A DNA stretch of 64,000 nucleotides from Chthoniobacterales bacterium (GTDB lineage Bacteria > Verrucomicrobiota > Verrucomicrobiia > Chthoniobacterales > Terrimicrobiaceae), in NCBI GenBank assembly GCA_014879575.1, contig JACSRU010000095.1, positions 18,968-82,967 on the forward strand. Reading direction: 5' to 3'. Below, in pieces: positions 35,179 through 43,993 of this stretch. The notes below the pieces were generated by a model. The model saw only the letters and a list, made by a program, of their open reading frames with translations, made no database searches and was not told the DNA's origin. The first letter of the stretch is position 1. Every line of letters starts with the position of its first letter. Made by a program: the position numbers and the translations under genes.

Positions 35179-35677
35179 GATCGTGAGCTTCTGTCGGTTG
35201 GGGAGCCACTTGATCGGGAGGACGAAACTCCGGATGACGCACCCGCCCTCCGGCCTCCGCAATCCATGCGGCGACGAAGAGACACGCCACCGCGGCGAGT
35301 GCCGTCAATACCGACAGAGAAACCGCACTCCGCGGCCACTTCCACGGCAAGACGAGCGCGAGCGTTGCCAACCCTGCCATCGCATAGAACGCCCACGTCG
35401 CCTGATCGGCACGATCCATGTGCGTGTCGAGCCAGTCGATGCCGGCATCGTCGGCGATACGGCGGATTGGTTTGTAGGCGGCGGAGCCGGTTTCATAGAC
35501 CGGCCATGCCGAGGCACCGGCGACCATCACGATAATCAGCGCCGGGACGAACGCGGCGCGCTTTCGAGTGATAAATGCAACCACAAGCGCCAGCAAGCCC
35601 ATCGCCGTGCCGATGATCGGCAGGTGATTGATCAGGACGTGCTGGTATGCGGGATTGGCGAGTTCTTCCACAAGCAA
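35168..35677 (-). CDS. Four-TM membrane protein with His-rich tail
   Basis: A 169-aa protein with hydrophobic segments at about 18-38, 42-60, 90-108 and 118-138 and a C-terminal tail ending EAHDHEH. The start INHLPIIGTAMGLLALVV resembles DUF2231-type predicted membrane proteins. Conserved INHLP-type His and terminal His residues could bind metal. It lies inside the copper cluster, overlapping the lipoprotein gene. Function unknown. Confidence 0.65.
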   Translation of the reverse strand: MLVEELANPAYQHVLINHLPIIGTAMGLLALVVAFITRKRAAFVPALIIVMVAGASAWPVYETGSAAYKPIRRIADDAGIDWLDTHMDRADQATWAFYAMAGLATLALVLPWKWPRSAVSLSVLTALAAVACLFVAAWIAEAGGRVRHPEFRPPDQVAPQPTEAHDHEH

Positions 35678-35726
35678 TTACCGAACAACCCGCCGGGAGA
35701 TTTCGTCCCGGCGGGTCTGATGCGGG

Positions 35727-36023
35727 TTAATGTTGATGTGCCGACGGGGCGGCCGATGTGGAAGTTCCGCCGGACTTGGCGGCCTCGATCTTTTTCATGT
35801 AGGTCGCCGGATCCTTGTCGAAATCCTTCTTGCAACTCTTGCAGCAGAGCTGCACTTCCTGGCCCTCATAGGTGAAGACATAGGGCTTCCCCATCTCCGT
35901 CAATCCTTCTCCCGAAACGACGCATGTCTTGAGCGGGTAGGCGGGCGTCTCTTCCGCTGCGTGGAGGGTTGTGATTGCGCCGATGGCGGCGACGGCTGCT
36001 AGCAGGGCATTTCGTATTTTCAT
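35727..36023 (-). CDS. Periplasmic TRASH/YHS-like Cys protein
   Basis: 98 aa from ATG 36023 with signal peptide MKIRNALLAAVAAIGAITTLHA. The mature protein has CVVSGEGL and the block LCCKSCKKDFDKDP, which resembles TRASH/YHS-type metal-binding domains (C-x-x-C around an aromatic). The His-containing tail ends APSAHQH. Probably a periplasmic copper-binding or shuttle protein of the cluster. Confidence 0.7.
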   Translation of the reverse strand: MKIRNALLAAVAAIGAITTLHAAEETPAYPLKTCVVSGEGLTEMGKPYVFTYEGQEVQLCCKSCKKDFDKDPATYMKKIEAAKSGGTSTSAAPSAHQH

Positions 36024-36051
36024 GATGTGTGCGTTTTGTTGATTTAAGAAT

Positions 36052-36471
36052 TTAGCTCGCACGGCATTTTGATTTTGCCGTGGCATGAGGCGTAATCGTG
36101 ATCACCGCAGTTGGAGGCGCGGATATGGTTTCAACGAAGGTCGTTCGACGGGTCCATGCACCGAGAACCCGCGGATGAGGATTTTGATGAATCGACGCGA
36201 CCCGCTCCTGGATCACTTGGCCATCGGCACCAACCACCGTCAGGCAAAGATGGCTTCCCGGAATAGCAGCGTAGCCAAACTGTCGATCAATGCGCCCGGA
36301 GATCCGCCATCCCTTCTTCGTCTTTTCGATACGGGCGCTCTGGATGTGAAGTGATGGGGAAGAATCAATCACGAGCCTCGGCGTCGCGGCATCCACCGCC
36401 CCGAAGGTTACCCCTGAGACGGCTGGAAAAATCGCGGCGACAACCAGTGAGAATAATTTCGGGAATCTCAT
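36052..36471 (-). CDS. Exported beta-rich protein, paralogue of the 47581 lipoprotein
   Basis: 139 aa from ATG 36471 with a signal peptide (MRFPKLFSLVVAAIFPAVSGV). The mature part (WRISGRIDRQFG, CLTVVGADGQVIQERVASI, HPRVLGAW) lines up with the czc-side lipoprotein at 47581-48030, which has VDIQLVGSDGRVLAEKTDDL and MHPRTARG at the same places. This suggests an uncharacterised beta-sandwich family attached to metal operons. It lies 60 bp downstream of copA. Confidence 0.6.
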   Translation of the reverse strand: MRFPKLFSLVVAAIFPAVSGVTFGAVDAATPRLVIDSSPSLHIQSARIEKTKKGWRISGRIDRQFGYAAIPGSHLCLTVVGADGQVIQERVASIHQNPHPRVLGAWTRRTTFVETISAPPTAVITITPHATAKSKCRAS

Positions 36472-36531
36472 GACTTCTGAGTGGTGAAACGAGGGTTCCC
36501 TCGTCATCCCTCAACCTTTTTTTGATTTTCG

Positions 36532-38880
36532 TCAGACACGGACCCGCCGGAGCCGCAGTGCATTGAGGATCACTGAAACAGAACTGAGGCTCATCGCAGC
36601 ACCTGCGATCACCGGACTCAAAAGCACCCCGAATATCGGGTAGAGCAGGCCGGCTGCGACAGGGATTCCCAGCGCATTGTAGACGAATGCGAAGAAGAGA
36701 TTCTGCCTGATGTTTCGCATGACTGCGCGGCTGAGTTTGATGGATGCGGCGATGCCGCCCAGGTCGCCCTTGACGAGCGTGATACCGGCACTCTCGATGG
36801 CAACATCGGTTCCGGTGCCCATCGCGACGCCGACGTTCGCCTCGGCCAGCGCGGGGGCGTCGTTAATGCCGTCGCCAGCCATCGCGACAGTAGCCCCTGC
36901 GCCTTTCAATTTCCGGACAATATCGATTTTGTCCTGCGGAACGACCTCGGCGTGAACTTCATCAATTCCCAGCTCATGTGCGACCGCTTCAGCCGTTTTG
37001 CGATTGTCGCCGGTGCACATGATGACCTTTACTCCCATCGCGTGGAGATCCCTGATCGCCTGCGGGGTGTTGCTCTTGATGGGATCAGCAATGGCAAGAA
37101 TGCCAAAAGGCTTGTTGCCTTTCGCAACCCACACAACCGTCTGGGCCTTTTCCTGCCAAGCCTCCGCCACCTGCCGGAGATCGTCGTCGAGGGCTATGCC
37201 TGATTGTGAGAGGAAAACCGCCTTTCCCACGCGCACGGTCTCTCCACCCACATTACCCGTCACGCCGCCACCTGTGGTGGATTGGAAATCGTTCACGGCG
37301 AGCAGTTCGAGATTATCCTCGTTTGCCGCATCAACGATGGCTCGGGCGAGCGGGTGCTCGCTGCTCTGCTCGACGGAAGCAGCGAATTGTAAAAGGTGCC
37401 GCGCATCGTGGCCGGCCGTGGCCTTGCGCTCGGTCACACGAGGTTTCCCGGCGGTTAGCGTGCCGGTCTTGTCCGTGACGAGGTGCGTGACGCGCCCGGC
37501 TATCTCGATGGCTTCGGCATTCTTCACCAGAACGCCCATCTGGGCAGCGCGCCCGACACCGACCATGATCGACATCGGCGTGGCGAGACCGAGCGCGCAA
37601 GGGCAGGCGATGATGAGCACTGCGACGGCATTCACGAGCGCATACGCCAGCGCGGGAGCAGGGCCGAAGACGGCCCAGACTACGAAGGTGACGATCGCAA
37701 TTCCAAACACTGTCGGAACGAAATATCCCGCAACGGTATCAGCCAGTTTTTGAATAGGCGCGCGACTGCGTTGTGCCTCGGAAACCATGTGGACGATCTG
37801 AGAAAGCAATGTATCCGAGCCCACCTTCTCGGCGCGCATCACGAAGGTTCCTGTCTGGTTGACAGTCGCGCCGATCACCTGATCATTCTTGCCCTTCTCG
37901 ACCGGCATCGGCTCGCCAGTAATCATCGATTCGTCAATGTTGCTGCGACCTTCGATGACCACGCCGTCAATAGGCACCTTCTCGCCCGGTCGCACGCGCA
38001 ACAAATCGCCTTTTCCAATCTGGTCGACAGCCACCTCTTCTTCGCGTCCGTCACGGACGCGGTGCGCTGTCTTCGCTGCGAGGCCAAGCAGCGCCTTGAT
38101 GGCCTGTCCCGTGCGGCTGCGCGCTTTGGCTTCGAGCATCTGCCCGAGCAGCACCAGCACGGTAATCACCGCGGCGGCTTCAAAATAAAGCCCCACTTCA
38201 CCGCCGTGGCGGAACGACGTAGGGAAAACGCCAGGCGTCAGCACCGCAACAGCGCTGAAAAGGTATGCGGCACCCACACCCACGGCAATCAGGGTGAACA
38301 TGTTCAGCGAGCGATTCAGGAACGAGCGCCATGCCTTCGTGAAGAACATCCCTCCGGCCCACAGCACGACAGGTGTCGTCAGGGCAAATTCGACCCATTT
38401 CGAAACGCTCTTTGGAATCATCGCCTCCACGTCGAAACCGGGTATCCAATGCCCCATCGCGATGAAGAACACCGGCAATGTGAGCCCCAATGCGATCCAG
38501 AATTTGCGCGACAACGCGCCAATCTCCGCGTCCCCCTCTTCGCCTCCGGTGATGGTCTTCGGTTCCAGAGGCATACCGCATTTCGGACAATCACCGGGAT
38601 GATCCTGCTCGATCTCAGGGTGCATCGGGCAAGTGTAAATTGTTCTCGTCTCTAGCACGGCGGGAGTCGTGCGCTCCAGTGCCATACCGCATTTGGGGCA
38701 GTCGCCAGGTGTGTCGCTTTCCACCCCGGCGCACATGGGGCAATGGTAGGCCTTCGGCGGCATCGGCGATTCTGAACGCCCCGGGCGTTCTGATGATGGG
38801 TCGTGCTGGTTATGGCAGCAGGGAGGCGGACTTCCGGCGGATTTAGGATCGTGACAGTTCATAGTTGATAGCTTTTCCAT
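36532..38880 (-). CDS. copA: Copper-exporting P1B-1 ATPase with tandem heavy-metal-binding domains
   Basis: A 782-aa inner-membrane pump. The N-terminus has Cys/His clusters and two heavy-metal-binding repeats ([10 protein letters not shown]...CPKCGMALE and [10 protein letters not shown]...CPKCGMPLE) instead of the usual HMA domain. Core motifs: TGE loop [12 protein letters not shown], transport motif [13 protein letters not shown], phosphorylation site [13 protein letters not shown], hinge [15 protein letters not shown], and the C-terminal copper signature [15 protein letters not shown]. Start ATG 38880 is used; ATG 38862 is also possible. It is divergent from the Cys-rich sigma factor (77-bp spacer) and is the first gene of the copper cluster. 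Confidence 0.93.
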   Translation of the reverse strand: MEKLSTMNCHDPKSAGSPPPCCHNQHDPSSERPGRSESPMPPKAYHCPMCAGVESDTPGDCPKCGMALERTTPAVLETRTIYTCPMHPEIEQDHPGDCPKCGMPLEPKTITGGEEGDAEIGALSRKFWIALGLTLPVFFIAMGHWIPGFDVEAMIPKSVSKWVEFALTTPVVLWAGGMFFTKAWRSFLNRSLNMFTLIAVGVGAAYLFSAVAVLTPGVFPTSFRHGGEVGLYFEAAAVITVLVLLGQMLEAKARSRTGQAIKALLGLAAKTAHRVRDGREEEVAVDQIGKGDLLRVRPGEKVPIDGVVIEGRSNIDESMITGEPMPVEKGKNDQVIGATVNQTGTFVMRAEKVGSDTLLSQIVHMVSEAQRSRAPIQKLADTVAGYFVPTVFGIAIVTFVVWAVFGPAPALAYALVNAVAVLIIACPCALGLATPMSIMVGVGRAAQMGVLVKNAEAIEIAGRVTHLVTDKTGTLTAGKPRVTERKATAGHDARHLLQFAASVEQSSEHPLARAIVDAANEDNLELLAVNDFQSTTGGGVTGNVGGETVRVGKAVFLSQSGIALDDDLRQVAEAWQEKAQTVVWVAKGNKPFGILAIADPIKSNTPQAIRDLHAMGVKVIMCTGDNRKTAEAVAHELGIDEVHAEVVPQDKIDIVRKLKGAGATVAMAGDGINDAPALAEANVGVAMGTGTDVAIESAGITLVKGDLGGIAASIKLSRAVMRNIRQNLFFAFVYNALGIPVAAGLLYPIFGVLLSPVIAGAAMSLSSVSVILNALRLRRVRV

Positions 38881-38957
38881 AACTGCAAACGCATTCCTCC
38901 ACGGAACATTACAGGGTAAGTTTGATGGCCGGTCGGGAGCCTGATAGAATTTTCCGG

Positions 38958-39488
38958 ATGACAGAACTGGAGCAGCGGCTTCTGGAGAATCTTGCGGCCT
39001 TCACCGGGTTCGCTCGCTCGCGCCTTGGAGATCCCGATCTGGCAGCTGACGCCGTTCAAGAAAGCCTCGTCAAAGCACTCAGTTCCGAAAAACAACCTCC
39101 CGCTTCCGAGGCCGATCGGTGGTTTTATCGAATCCTGCGTCGCACCATTATTGACCTTTATCGACGCAATGAGGTCAGAGCTCGCTTGGTTGAAAGATTT
39201 CGGAGCGATCTTGAAGAAGCACCGGACACCGAAGAGCAAGGTGTGCTTTGCGGCTGTTTTCAGAGGCTGATCCCGGAACTTTCTTCTGCCGACGCCGAAC
39301 TGATCCAGCGAATCGACTTGCAGGGTGAAAAGATTGTCGAGATTGCCCGGGAATCCGGAACGACCGCCAACGCTCTCGGAGTGAGACTTCATCGAGCAAG
39401 AAAACGGCTGAGACAGCTTCTGGAGGCAACATGCCGCGTCTGTGCGAAACATGGATGTCTCGATTGCACGTGCCGAACCGCCCTATAG
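38958..39488 (+). CDS. CorE-like ECF sigma factor with C-terminal cysteine cluster
   Basis: 176 aa from ATG 38958. Sigma region 2 is [11 protein letters not shown]...[17 protein letters not shown] and region 4 is [33 protein letters not shown]. The linker has CGC at 98-100, and the C-terminus carries five cysteines in [14 protein letters not shown] (159-172). Family knowledge: CorE-type (ECF44) sigma factors carry a C-terminal cysteine-rich domain that senses copper or cadmium directly, without an anti-sigma, and switch on copper ATPases and multicopper oxidases. That fits this position, divergent from copA. No anti-sigma gene is adjacent. Confidence 0.8.
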   Translation: MTELEQRLLENLAAFTGFARSRLGDPDLAADAVQESLVKALSSEKQPPASEADRWFYRILRRTIIDLYRRNEVRARLVERFRSDLEEAPDTEEQGVLCGCFQRLIPELSSADAELIQRIDLQGEKIVEIARESGTTANALGVRLHRARKRLRQLLEATCRVCAKHGCLDCTCRTAL

Positions 39489-39515
39489 CTTCACGGTGAC
39501 GGGTCGTCACGCGGT

Positions 39516-39545
39516 CGCCTCCGAGAAGCATTTTCCTCGGAGGCG
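39516..39545. terminator. Bidirectional terminator between convergent genes
   Basis: Perfect 10-bp inverted repeat CGCCTCCGAG / CTCGGAGGCG with a 10-nt loop in the 79-bp gap between the sigma gene and the convergent periplasmic-protein gene. Its position and strength fit a shared terminator. Confidence 0.65.
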
Positions 39546-39567
39546 TCGCGGTGATATTCGAGCGTTG

Positions 39568-39936
39568 TCAGCTGAGCTTGGCGAAGAACATGCAGGGCTT
39601 GCCGTTTTCGTCGACGACAACAACCTTCGTTTGCGGGCCGCCCCCCTTGCCGGACGGATTGACAAACGTTGTCTTGTATTCCTTCTTGCACGTCGGGCAG
39701 TGGATCATCCTGCCTTCTGTGCAGAGTTCTTTGGCTTCCTTTTGATCCTTGATGTTGATGACGACAATCGAATCCGAGGCCTTACAGACAAGGGCAACCT
39801 TGTCTCCAGCTTTGAGATTCTCAAAATCGCCTTTCTCCATTGCAGGAGTCGCCGGACCGCCTTTCCAAGCGGGCAGAGCGAAAGCTGCTGATGATAAAGC
39901 CACAAGGGCCAGTGCGGTAGTGAGTAGGGTTTTCAT
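39568..39936 (-). CDS. Periplasmic Cys protein, unknown family
   Basis: 122 aa from ATG 39936; signal peptide MKTLLTTALALVALSSAAFA. The mature protein has a Cys at VALVCKAS and the motif LCTEGRMIHCPTCKKEY, a CPTC pair plus nearby Cys/His, suggesting metal binding or redox function. It is monocistronic, preceded by a palindrome at 39949-39965. No recognised domain; I infer a metal-stress periplasmic protein from the neighbours. Confidence 0.6.
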   Translation of the reverse strand: MKTLLTTALALVALSSAAFALPAWKGGPATPAMEKGDFENLKAGDKVALVCKASDSIVVINIKDQKEAKELCTEGRMIHCPTCKKEYKTTFVNPSGKGGGPQTKVVVVDENGKPCMFFAKLS

Positions 39937-39948
39937 TGATGTGTTTTT

Positions 39949-39965
39949 GTTACATGAGATGTAAC
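39949..39965. promoter_or_regulatory. Palindromic operator candidate
   Basis: Perfect inverted repeat GTTACAT-GAG-ATGTAAC, 12 bp upstream of the 39936 start. It could be a repressor operator or a hairpin near the ribosome-binding site. Confidence 0.45.
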
Positions 39966-40080
39966 GAAGGTTGTCGGGCGATCCCTCGGAATCCTTTTGG
40001 TCGGCGTGCCTCATTTTAATCCGGTACTGAACGACTTCCGGGCTATACTCCCCGGGACAAGTCCGGCGGATATGGGAGGA

Positions 40081-40692
40081 CTATGGTGCGACAATTCCGA
40101 GGGCGGACAGACGCTCAATAAGAACCTTCCGAGCTCTATAAATCCGCACTTCGACTGCTTTCGGAGAAATCTTCAACAGCTCGGCAATTTCCTTGTGAGG
40201 ACGACCTTCAATGGCGCCGAAAATAAAAGCCTCGCGCAGGTCCGTGGGAAGTTTCGCCAATTCGTGATCCAAAGCATGCAGCGCCTCCGTCGCTTCCGCT
40301 TGGTGATCAGGAGTCGGGCCCGGATGGGGAAATTCGCGTTCCTCGCCTGAATATTCTCCCTCCCTGCGGACCAACGACTCGCTGGTCCGGGATTGCCGCG
40401 CCCAGCGCGACCTAGCGTGGTCGCGGCACAAGTTGAGGGCGATCTGGAAAAGCCAGGTTGAGAATTTGGCCTGGGGACGGGTGCGTTCTAAGGCGAACCA
40501 AGCGCGAATGAAGGTCTCTTGCGCGAGATCTCGCGCAGTTTCCGCATCGTCCACGTGCCGGACTATGAACGCGAAGATCGATCCTTGATGCCGGCCAATC
40601 AGCTCCGCAAAAGCGTCCTCGTCGCCAGACCGGGCACGCGATACCAACAGCCAATCATCCGGCTCTTCATGATCATCGATGCTCGTCGTCAT
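40081..40692 (-). CDS. cnrH: CnrH-like ECF sigma factor
   Basis: 203 aa. Region 2: GSIFAFIVRHVDDAETARDLAQETFIRAW...FSTWLFQIALNLCRD. Region 4: LPTDLREAFIFGAIEGRPHKEIAELLKISPKAVEVRIYRARKVL. The linker is long and charged. It is the last gene of an operon in the order Y-X-H, as in the nickel/cobalt regulator cnrYXH, and overlaps cnrX by 20 nt. It would be held by CnrY at the membrane and released when CnrX binds metal. Targets are not visible, but the adjacent DmeF exporter is a candidate. Confidence 0.8.
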   Translation of the reverse strand: MTTSIDDHEEPDDWLLVSRARSGDEDAFAELIGRHQGSIFAFIVRHVDDAETARDLAQETFIRAWFALERTRPQAKFSTWLFQIALNLCRDHARSRWARQSRTSESLVRREGEYSGEEREFPHPGPTPDHQAEATEALHALDHELAKLPTDLREAFIFGAIEGRPHKEIAELLKISPKAVEVRIYRARKVLIERLSALGIVAP

Positions 40693-41137
40693 GCGAGCTT
40701 TCGTCGCCCTCCCTCAGCGCATTGGCTGTCAGGCGCAACAGTTCATCATACTGTTCGGGGGTCAGCACTTTCCTCATTTCGAAGATGTGCCCGATGGTCA
40801 CCTTTTGAAGATCCCCCATCCGGGAATGAATCTCCTCAATGGCCCGATGCACGTTCTCCGAATCCTGCTTATCCCGCTGGATGACATCGGCGAGCTGCAC
40901 GTTTGCCATGTGGAGATGCTGTTCGAGCCGTGCACGTTCCGTCGCGTATTGCTCTTCGATCGGCTTCAAGGCGCGCTCCTGGTCAGCGGTAAGATTGAGC
41001 TTGGAATGAACCCAATCATGCGTTCGTCGCTCCTTGAGCGATACAAACGGTGCGACCCAAAGACAAATGCCGGCCGATACCGCCGCAACGACGACCACGA
41101 GGCCAAGAAACGGGAGTAACCGAGCCAGTGACTTCAT
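40673..41137 (-). CDS. cnrX: CnrX-like periplasmic Ni/Co sensor
   Basis: 154 aa with one N-terminal TM (about 9-33) and a periplasmic four-helix domain. Sensor ligands of Cupriavidus CnrX (H42, H46, E63, H119, M123) have exact counterparts offset by two: H40 and H44 in THDWVH, E61 in LKPIEE, H117 and M121 in GHIFEM. It overlaps cnrY by ATGA. Family knowledge: metal binding at this site relays through CnrY to free CnrH. Confidence 0.85.
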   Translation of the reverse strand: MKSLARLLPFLGLVVVVAAVSAGICLWVAPFVSLKERRTHDWVHSKLNLTADQERALKPIEEQYATERARLEQHLHMANVQLADVIQRDKQDSENVHRAIEEIHSRMGDLQKVTIGHIFEMRKVLTPEQYDELLRLTANALREGDESSHDDEHR

Positions 41138-41457
41138 CGGATCGAGGCGAGCAACCCGGACGGAAGGTTACGCGAGCTGCCGGTAAAAATTTCCATATCA
41201 GCCGCCACGGAGTTGGCGCTCGGCAAAACGATCACCGGAGCCATGGCTCCAACCACCACGGCAACGGCAAGAGCTGACGCCAGAATTGGCGGGTGCCAGA
41301 TTCCCTCCAGTAAAGCCCGCCATCCTCGCAATTCGCTCTTCTGCCTCGTATGTTTCAAGCGAATCTCGCGAAGAACATCCTGTGCAAATGCGCCCGCAGC
41401 AGGCATCTCGGCCCCGCGAGCGCGGTGTTCTCGCAGGAGATCGTCAAAATTCATCAT
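41134..41457 (-). CDS. cnrY: CnrY-like anti-sigma factor
   Basis: 107 aa with a cytoplasmic N-terminal segment of about 50 residues (FDDLLREHRARG...EIRLKHTRQ), a single TM (PPILASALAVAVVVGAMAPVIV, about 56-77) and a short periplasmic tail. Size, topology and position before cnrX match the minimal anti-sigma CnrY. Sequence similarity alone would be too weak for this call; the operon context carries it. Confidence 0.72.
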   Translation of the reverse strand: MMNFDDLLREHRARGAEMPAAGAFAQDVLREIRLKHTRQKSELRGWRALLEGIWHPPILASALAVAVVVGAMAPVIVLPSANSVAADMEIFTGSSRNLPSGLLASIR

Positions 41458-41532
41458 GAGACATTTAACGACGGATTTTTGGAATTCCCTCTAAAAATCA
41501 TCGATAGGTGCATCTGGAAGGGGCCAGGCGGG

Positions 41533-42513
41533 TCATTGGCCGGAAAAGTCCTGGGACCGGCAGCACGCTGTGGAAGATTCGACGTCCTCACAGGTGTGAA
41601 CCTCGATCGTGGCATGAACGAGTTCCTCATGCTCGCTAAGGAGACCCCGGTAATATTCCGCGGATTGGGGCTCATGCGCCACAATGCTGACGATCGCCTC
41701 GAATTTTCCTGAACTCACCTGCCACACGTGAAGATCCGCGATCCGCGCATCGCCATCCGCTTCGATCGCTGCAGGAATGACGTCGGGTAAGTCCGTATCC
41801 TTGGGCGTTTGGTCGAGAAGAATACCACTGGTGTCCCGGATCAACCCAGCAGCCCAGACAGCAATCACCACGCTTCCGACCACACCCATGATTGGGTCCA
41901 TCCATCCCCAACCGAAAAACTTCCCGGCTAGCAGTGCTCCAATGGCCGTCACCGACGTCAACGCATCGGCCAGGACGTGCACATAGGCGGAACGCAGATT
42001 GAGATCGGCACCATGGCCGACGTGCCGATCGTGGCCGTGGTGAGAATGGCCGTGATGGTGGTCATCCTTGAGTAGCAACGCACAAATAACATTAACGAGA
42101 AGCCCGACCACGGCAACGCCGATAGCCTGGTTGAAATGAATGGAAAGCGGCTGGAAGAATCGGTGAATCGATTCACTCGCCATAATCAGTGCGACCACCG
42201 CGAGCACGACCGAGCTGGCAAAGCCACCGAGCACCCCCATCTTTCCGGTGCCAAAGCTGAACCGTGGGTTATCAGCATGTCGGCGGCTGAGGGCATAAGC
42301 GACCGCTGTAATCACCAACGCTGCGACGTGAGTGCTCATGTGCCAGCCGTCCGCGAGGAGGGCCATTGAGTTGAACCAGATGCCCGCCGTGATCTCGATG
42401 ACCATTATCGACGCGGTGAGGGCAATCACCGTGTGCGTGCGCCGCTCGGACCGCCCGTTCTCTTCGGCAAAGCGATGCGAATGCTGCCAACGAATCATAT
42501 TATCCAGATGCAT
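41533..42513 (-). CDS. dmeF: DmeF-like CDF Co/Ni/divalent cation exporter
   Basis: A 326-aa cation diffusion facilitator. TM ligand motif MALLADGWHMSTHV (HxxxD-type site in TM2), a His-rich cytoplasmic loop DDHHHGHSHHGHDRH between TM4 and TM5, and the second site YVHVLADALTS. The C-terminal metallochaperone-like domain runs from ARIADLHVWQVSSG. The N-terminus (HRFAEENGRSERRTHTVIALTASIMVIEITAG) is typical of DmeF rather than CzcD. It lies 75 bp downstream of the point where cnrY begins (same strand), so it is upstream of cnrYXH and possibly in one regulon. Confidence 0.87.
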   Translation of the reverse strand: MHLDNMIRWQHSHRFAEENGRSERRTHTVIALTASIMVIEITAGIWFNSMALLADGWHMSTHVAALVITAVAYALSRRHADNPRFSFGTGKMGVLGGFASSVVLAVVALIMASESIHRFFQPLSIHFNQAIGVAVVGLLVNVICALLLKDDHHHGHSHHGHDRHVGHGADLNLRSAYVHVLADALTSVTAIGALLAGKFFGWGWMDPIMGVVGSVVIAVWAAGLIRDTSGILLDQTPKDTDLPDVIPAAIEADGDARIADLHVWQVSSGKFEAIVSIVAHEPQSAEYYRGLLSEHEELVHATIEVHTCEDVESSTACCRSQDFSGQ

Positions 42514-42615
42514 ATCTTCTGACCTGCCTTTGAAGGAGCTATCAATATCATACGAATTTGCTGAATTTCATCCAACCAACTTTCCAGAGGACACTCGACG
42601 TTTTCGCCAAAACAT

Positions 42616-43416
42616 TCAAAACAGTTCAACGATGCCCTGTATATCGGGAGTTCCTCTTCGGGACTGCCCCGTCCGCACTTCGATGTTGTTCGCGATTTGC
42701 ACTGTGATCGCGCTGTGGGTATGTCCACACAAGACGGTGATTTTCGTTTTGGGGAAATGCTCACTAATCCGCTTGATCACCGCGCCCGCGGAAGCGTTCA
42801 CGTAGTGAGGAAGTGTCATCGGCTCGCAAGGTCGGCCGTTAAACCACACGGCCTTCGCAAATGGGGGAACGTGCGTGGCGATGAACACGTGGCGGTAGCT
42901 CGACAGCACGTAAGGCAGCACCCGGCGAAAATAGGCACCCGATTCGCGCCCCAATCGCTCCATTTTGCGAAAACTCGGATAGTTCGATTGATACCTTAGG
43001 TCACGGATCGCGTCTTGATCGGGGAAACGGCGAACTGTGCGCCGTCCGCCGTAGGCGCGACCGTCCGCCCAACCCCGATGACCAACCAGAACCGAAGTCG
43101 GGCTCAGGCGGATATTCTCCTCGTGGCCCAAGTGACAGAGATTTCGATGCTTCCTGCAGCACTCTGCCGCTATGCGGTCTACATCGGAAAAGCTGCCGCC
43201 ATAAAAATCATGGTTGCCCAGGACGAAATAAACCTTCCTGGGATGGCAGGCCACAGCCAGTTCACCCAAGTGCGCAGCAAGGGCGCTGGAAATGGAAATG
43301 TCACCGGTGATGACTGCGGCATCATAAACCCCCGATTTCAGCTTTTTGTAAAAGACCTGTCGCGTGACGTAATCCGCGTGGTCGAGGTGGATGTCGGTGA
43401 GCCAAAGAAGCTTCAT
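42616..43416 (-). CDS. Calcineurin-like metallophosphoesterase
   Basis: 266 aa from ATG 43416 (the track start is 38 codons too early). Dinuclear-metal motifs: LWLTDIHLDHAD (DxH), VITGDIS (GD), VLGNHDFYGG (GNHD), FIATHVPP and CGHTHSA (GHxH). It is soluble with no signal peptide. It is the last gene of an overlapping operon with a VirD4-like ATPase and ClpP, sharing ATGA with the 97-aa small protein. The substrate (nucleotide, DNA or protein phosphate) is unknown. Confidence 0.85.
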   Translation of the reverse strand: MKLLWLTDIHLDHADYVTRQVFYKKLKSGVYDAAVITGDISISSALAAHLGELAVACHPRKVYFVLGNHDFYGGSFSDVDRIAAECCRKHRNLCHLGHEENIRLSPTSVLVGHRGWADGRAYGGRRTVRRFPDQDAIRDLRYQSNYPSFRKMERLGRESGAYFRRVLPYVLSSYRHVFIATHVPPFAKAVWFNGRPCEPMTLPHYVNASAGAVIKRISEHFPKTKITVLCGHTHSAITVQIANNIEVRTGQSRRGTPDIQGIVELF

Positions 43417-43706
43417 GGAATTTTGTCGGGCTCGGGGCGGGAGTTGAACTGCATCCAGGGTTTTTCGTGAACGATGCGAAGGGAGACCTGAGCAATGGGT
43501 GAGACTCGCCATGCCACTGGCTCTGCCCAACTGACGCGGCGGATCGGATCTGTGTAGCGGCGGAAACCACCAACGAACCGAAAGAGATCATCCTCCATCA
43601 CCACGGCCCGGCAATAACCGCAGATAGAACTGAATCGAGGAGCGGTGCTGAAAATGCTGATGACGGTTCCCCGTTGAGCCTCGAAAATCGGATACTCCAG
43701 TTTCAT
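43413..43706 (-). CDS. Small protein, tandem paralogue B
   Basis: A 97-aa protein of no recognised family. It is clearly related to the neighbour at 43703-43993: both start M-x-x-E-x-x-I-x-E, share GYCRxV, FxGGFxR, a WAExxxW segment, PxAxVS and ExPWM, with a Pro-rich basic end. It overlaps both neighbours by 4 nt, so it is a stable part of the operon. The compact beta-rich pattern could be a small binding module. Confidence 0.6.
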   Translation of the reverse strand: MKLEYPIFEAQRGTVISIFSTAPRFSSICGYCRAVVMEDDLFRFVGGFRRYTDPIRRVSWAEPVAWRVSPIAQVSLRIVHEKPWMQFNSRPEPDKIP

Positions 43707-43993
43707 GAGGATTTTCGGTCCGGCGAAATGCCAAGACGCATCCAGGGCTGTTCTCGAGCAATATCAATCGACACCTTCGCAAGCGGCACTGCGTCCCATT
43801 CGCATGACTCGGCCCAACAATGGCTCAGATCGACATTCGAGACTCGCTTGAATCCTCCGATAAAATGCAGATGCGTCGGCGTTTGCATTACGCTGCGGCA
43901 ATAACCGGTGAGAAAATGATGGTAGAGGACGGGAGTATAAATCTCCACGACGTAGCCGGATTGCGGCTCGATGATAAATGCTTCAAAATTCAT
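43703..43993 (-). CDS. Small protein, tandem paralogue A
   Basis: A 96-aa protein of no recognised family. It is the duplicate of the downstream 97-aa protein, with FIIEPQSGYVVEIYTP, GYCRSVM, FIGGFKRVS, CWAESCEW and EQPWMRLG at matching positions. It follows the VirD4-like ATPase gene with an ATGA overlap. Two retained copies suggest a heterodimer or two related binding partners. Confidence 0.6.
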   Translation of the reverse strand: MNFEAFIIEPQSGYVVEIYTPVLYHHFLTGYCRSVMQTPTHLHFIGGFKRVSNVDLSHCWAESCEWDAVPLAKVSIDIAREQPWMRLGISPDRKSS

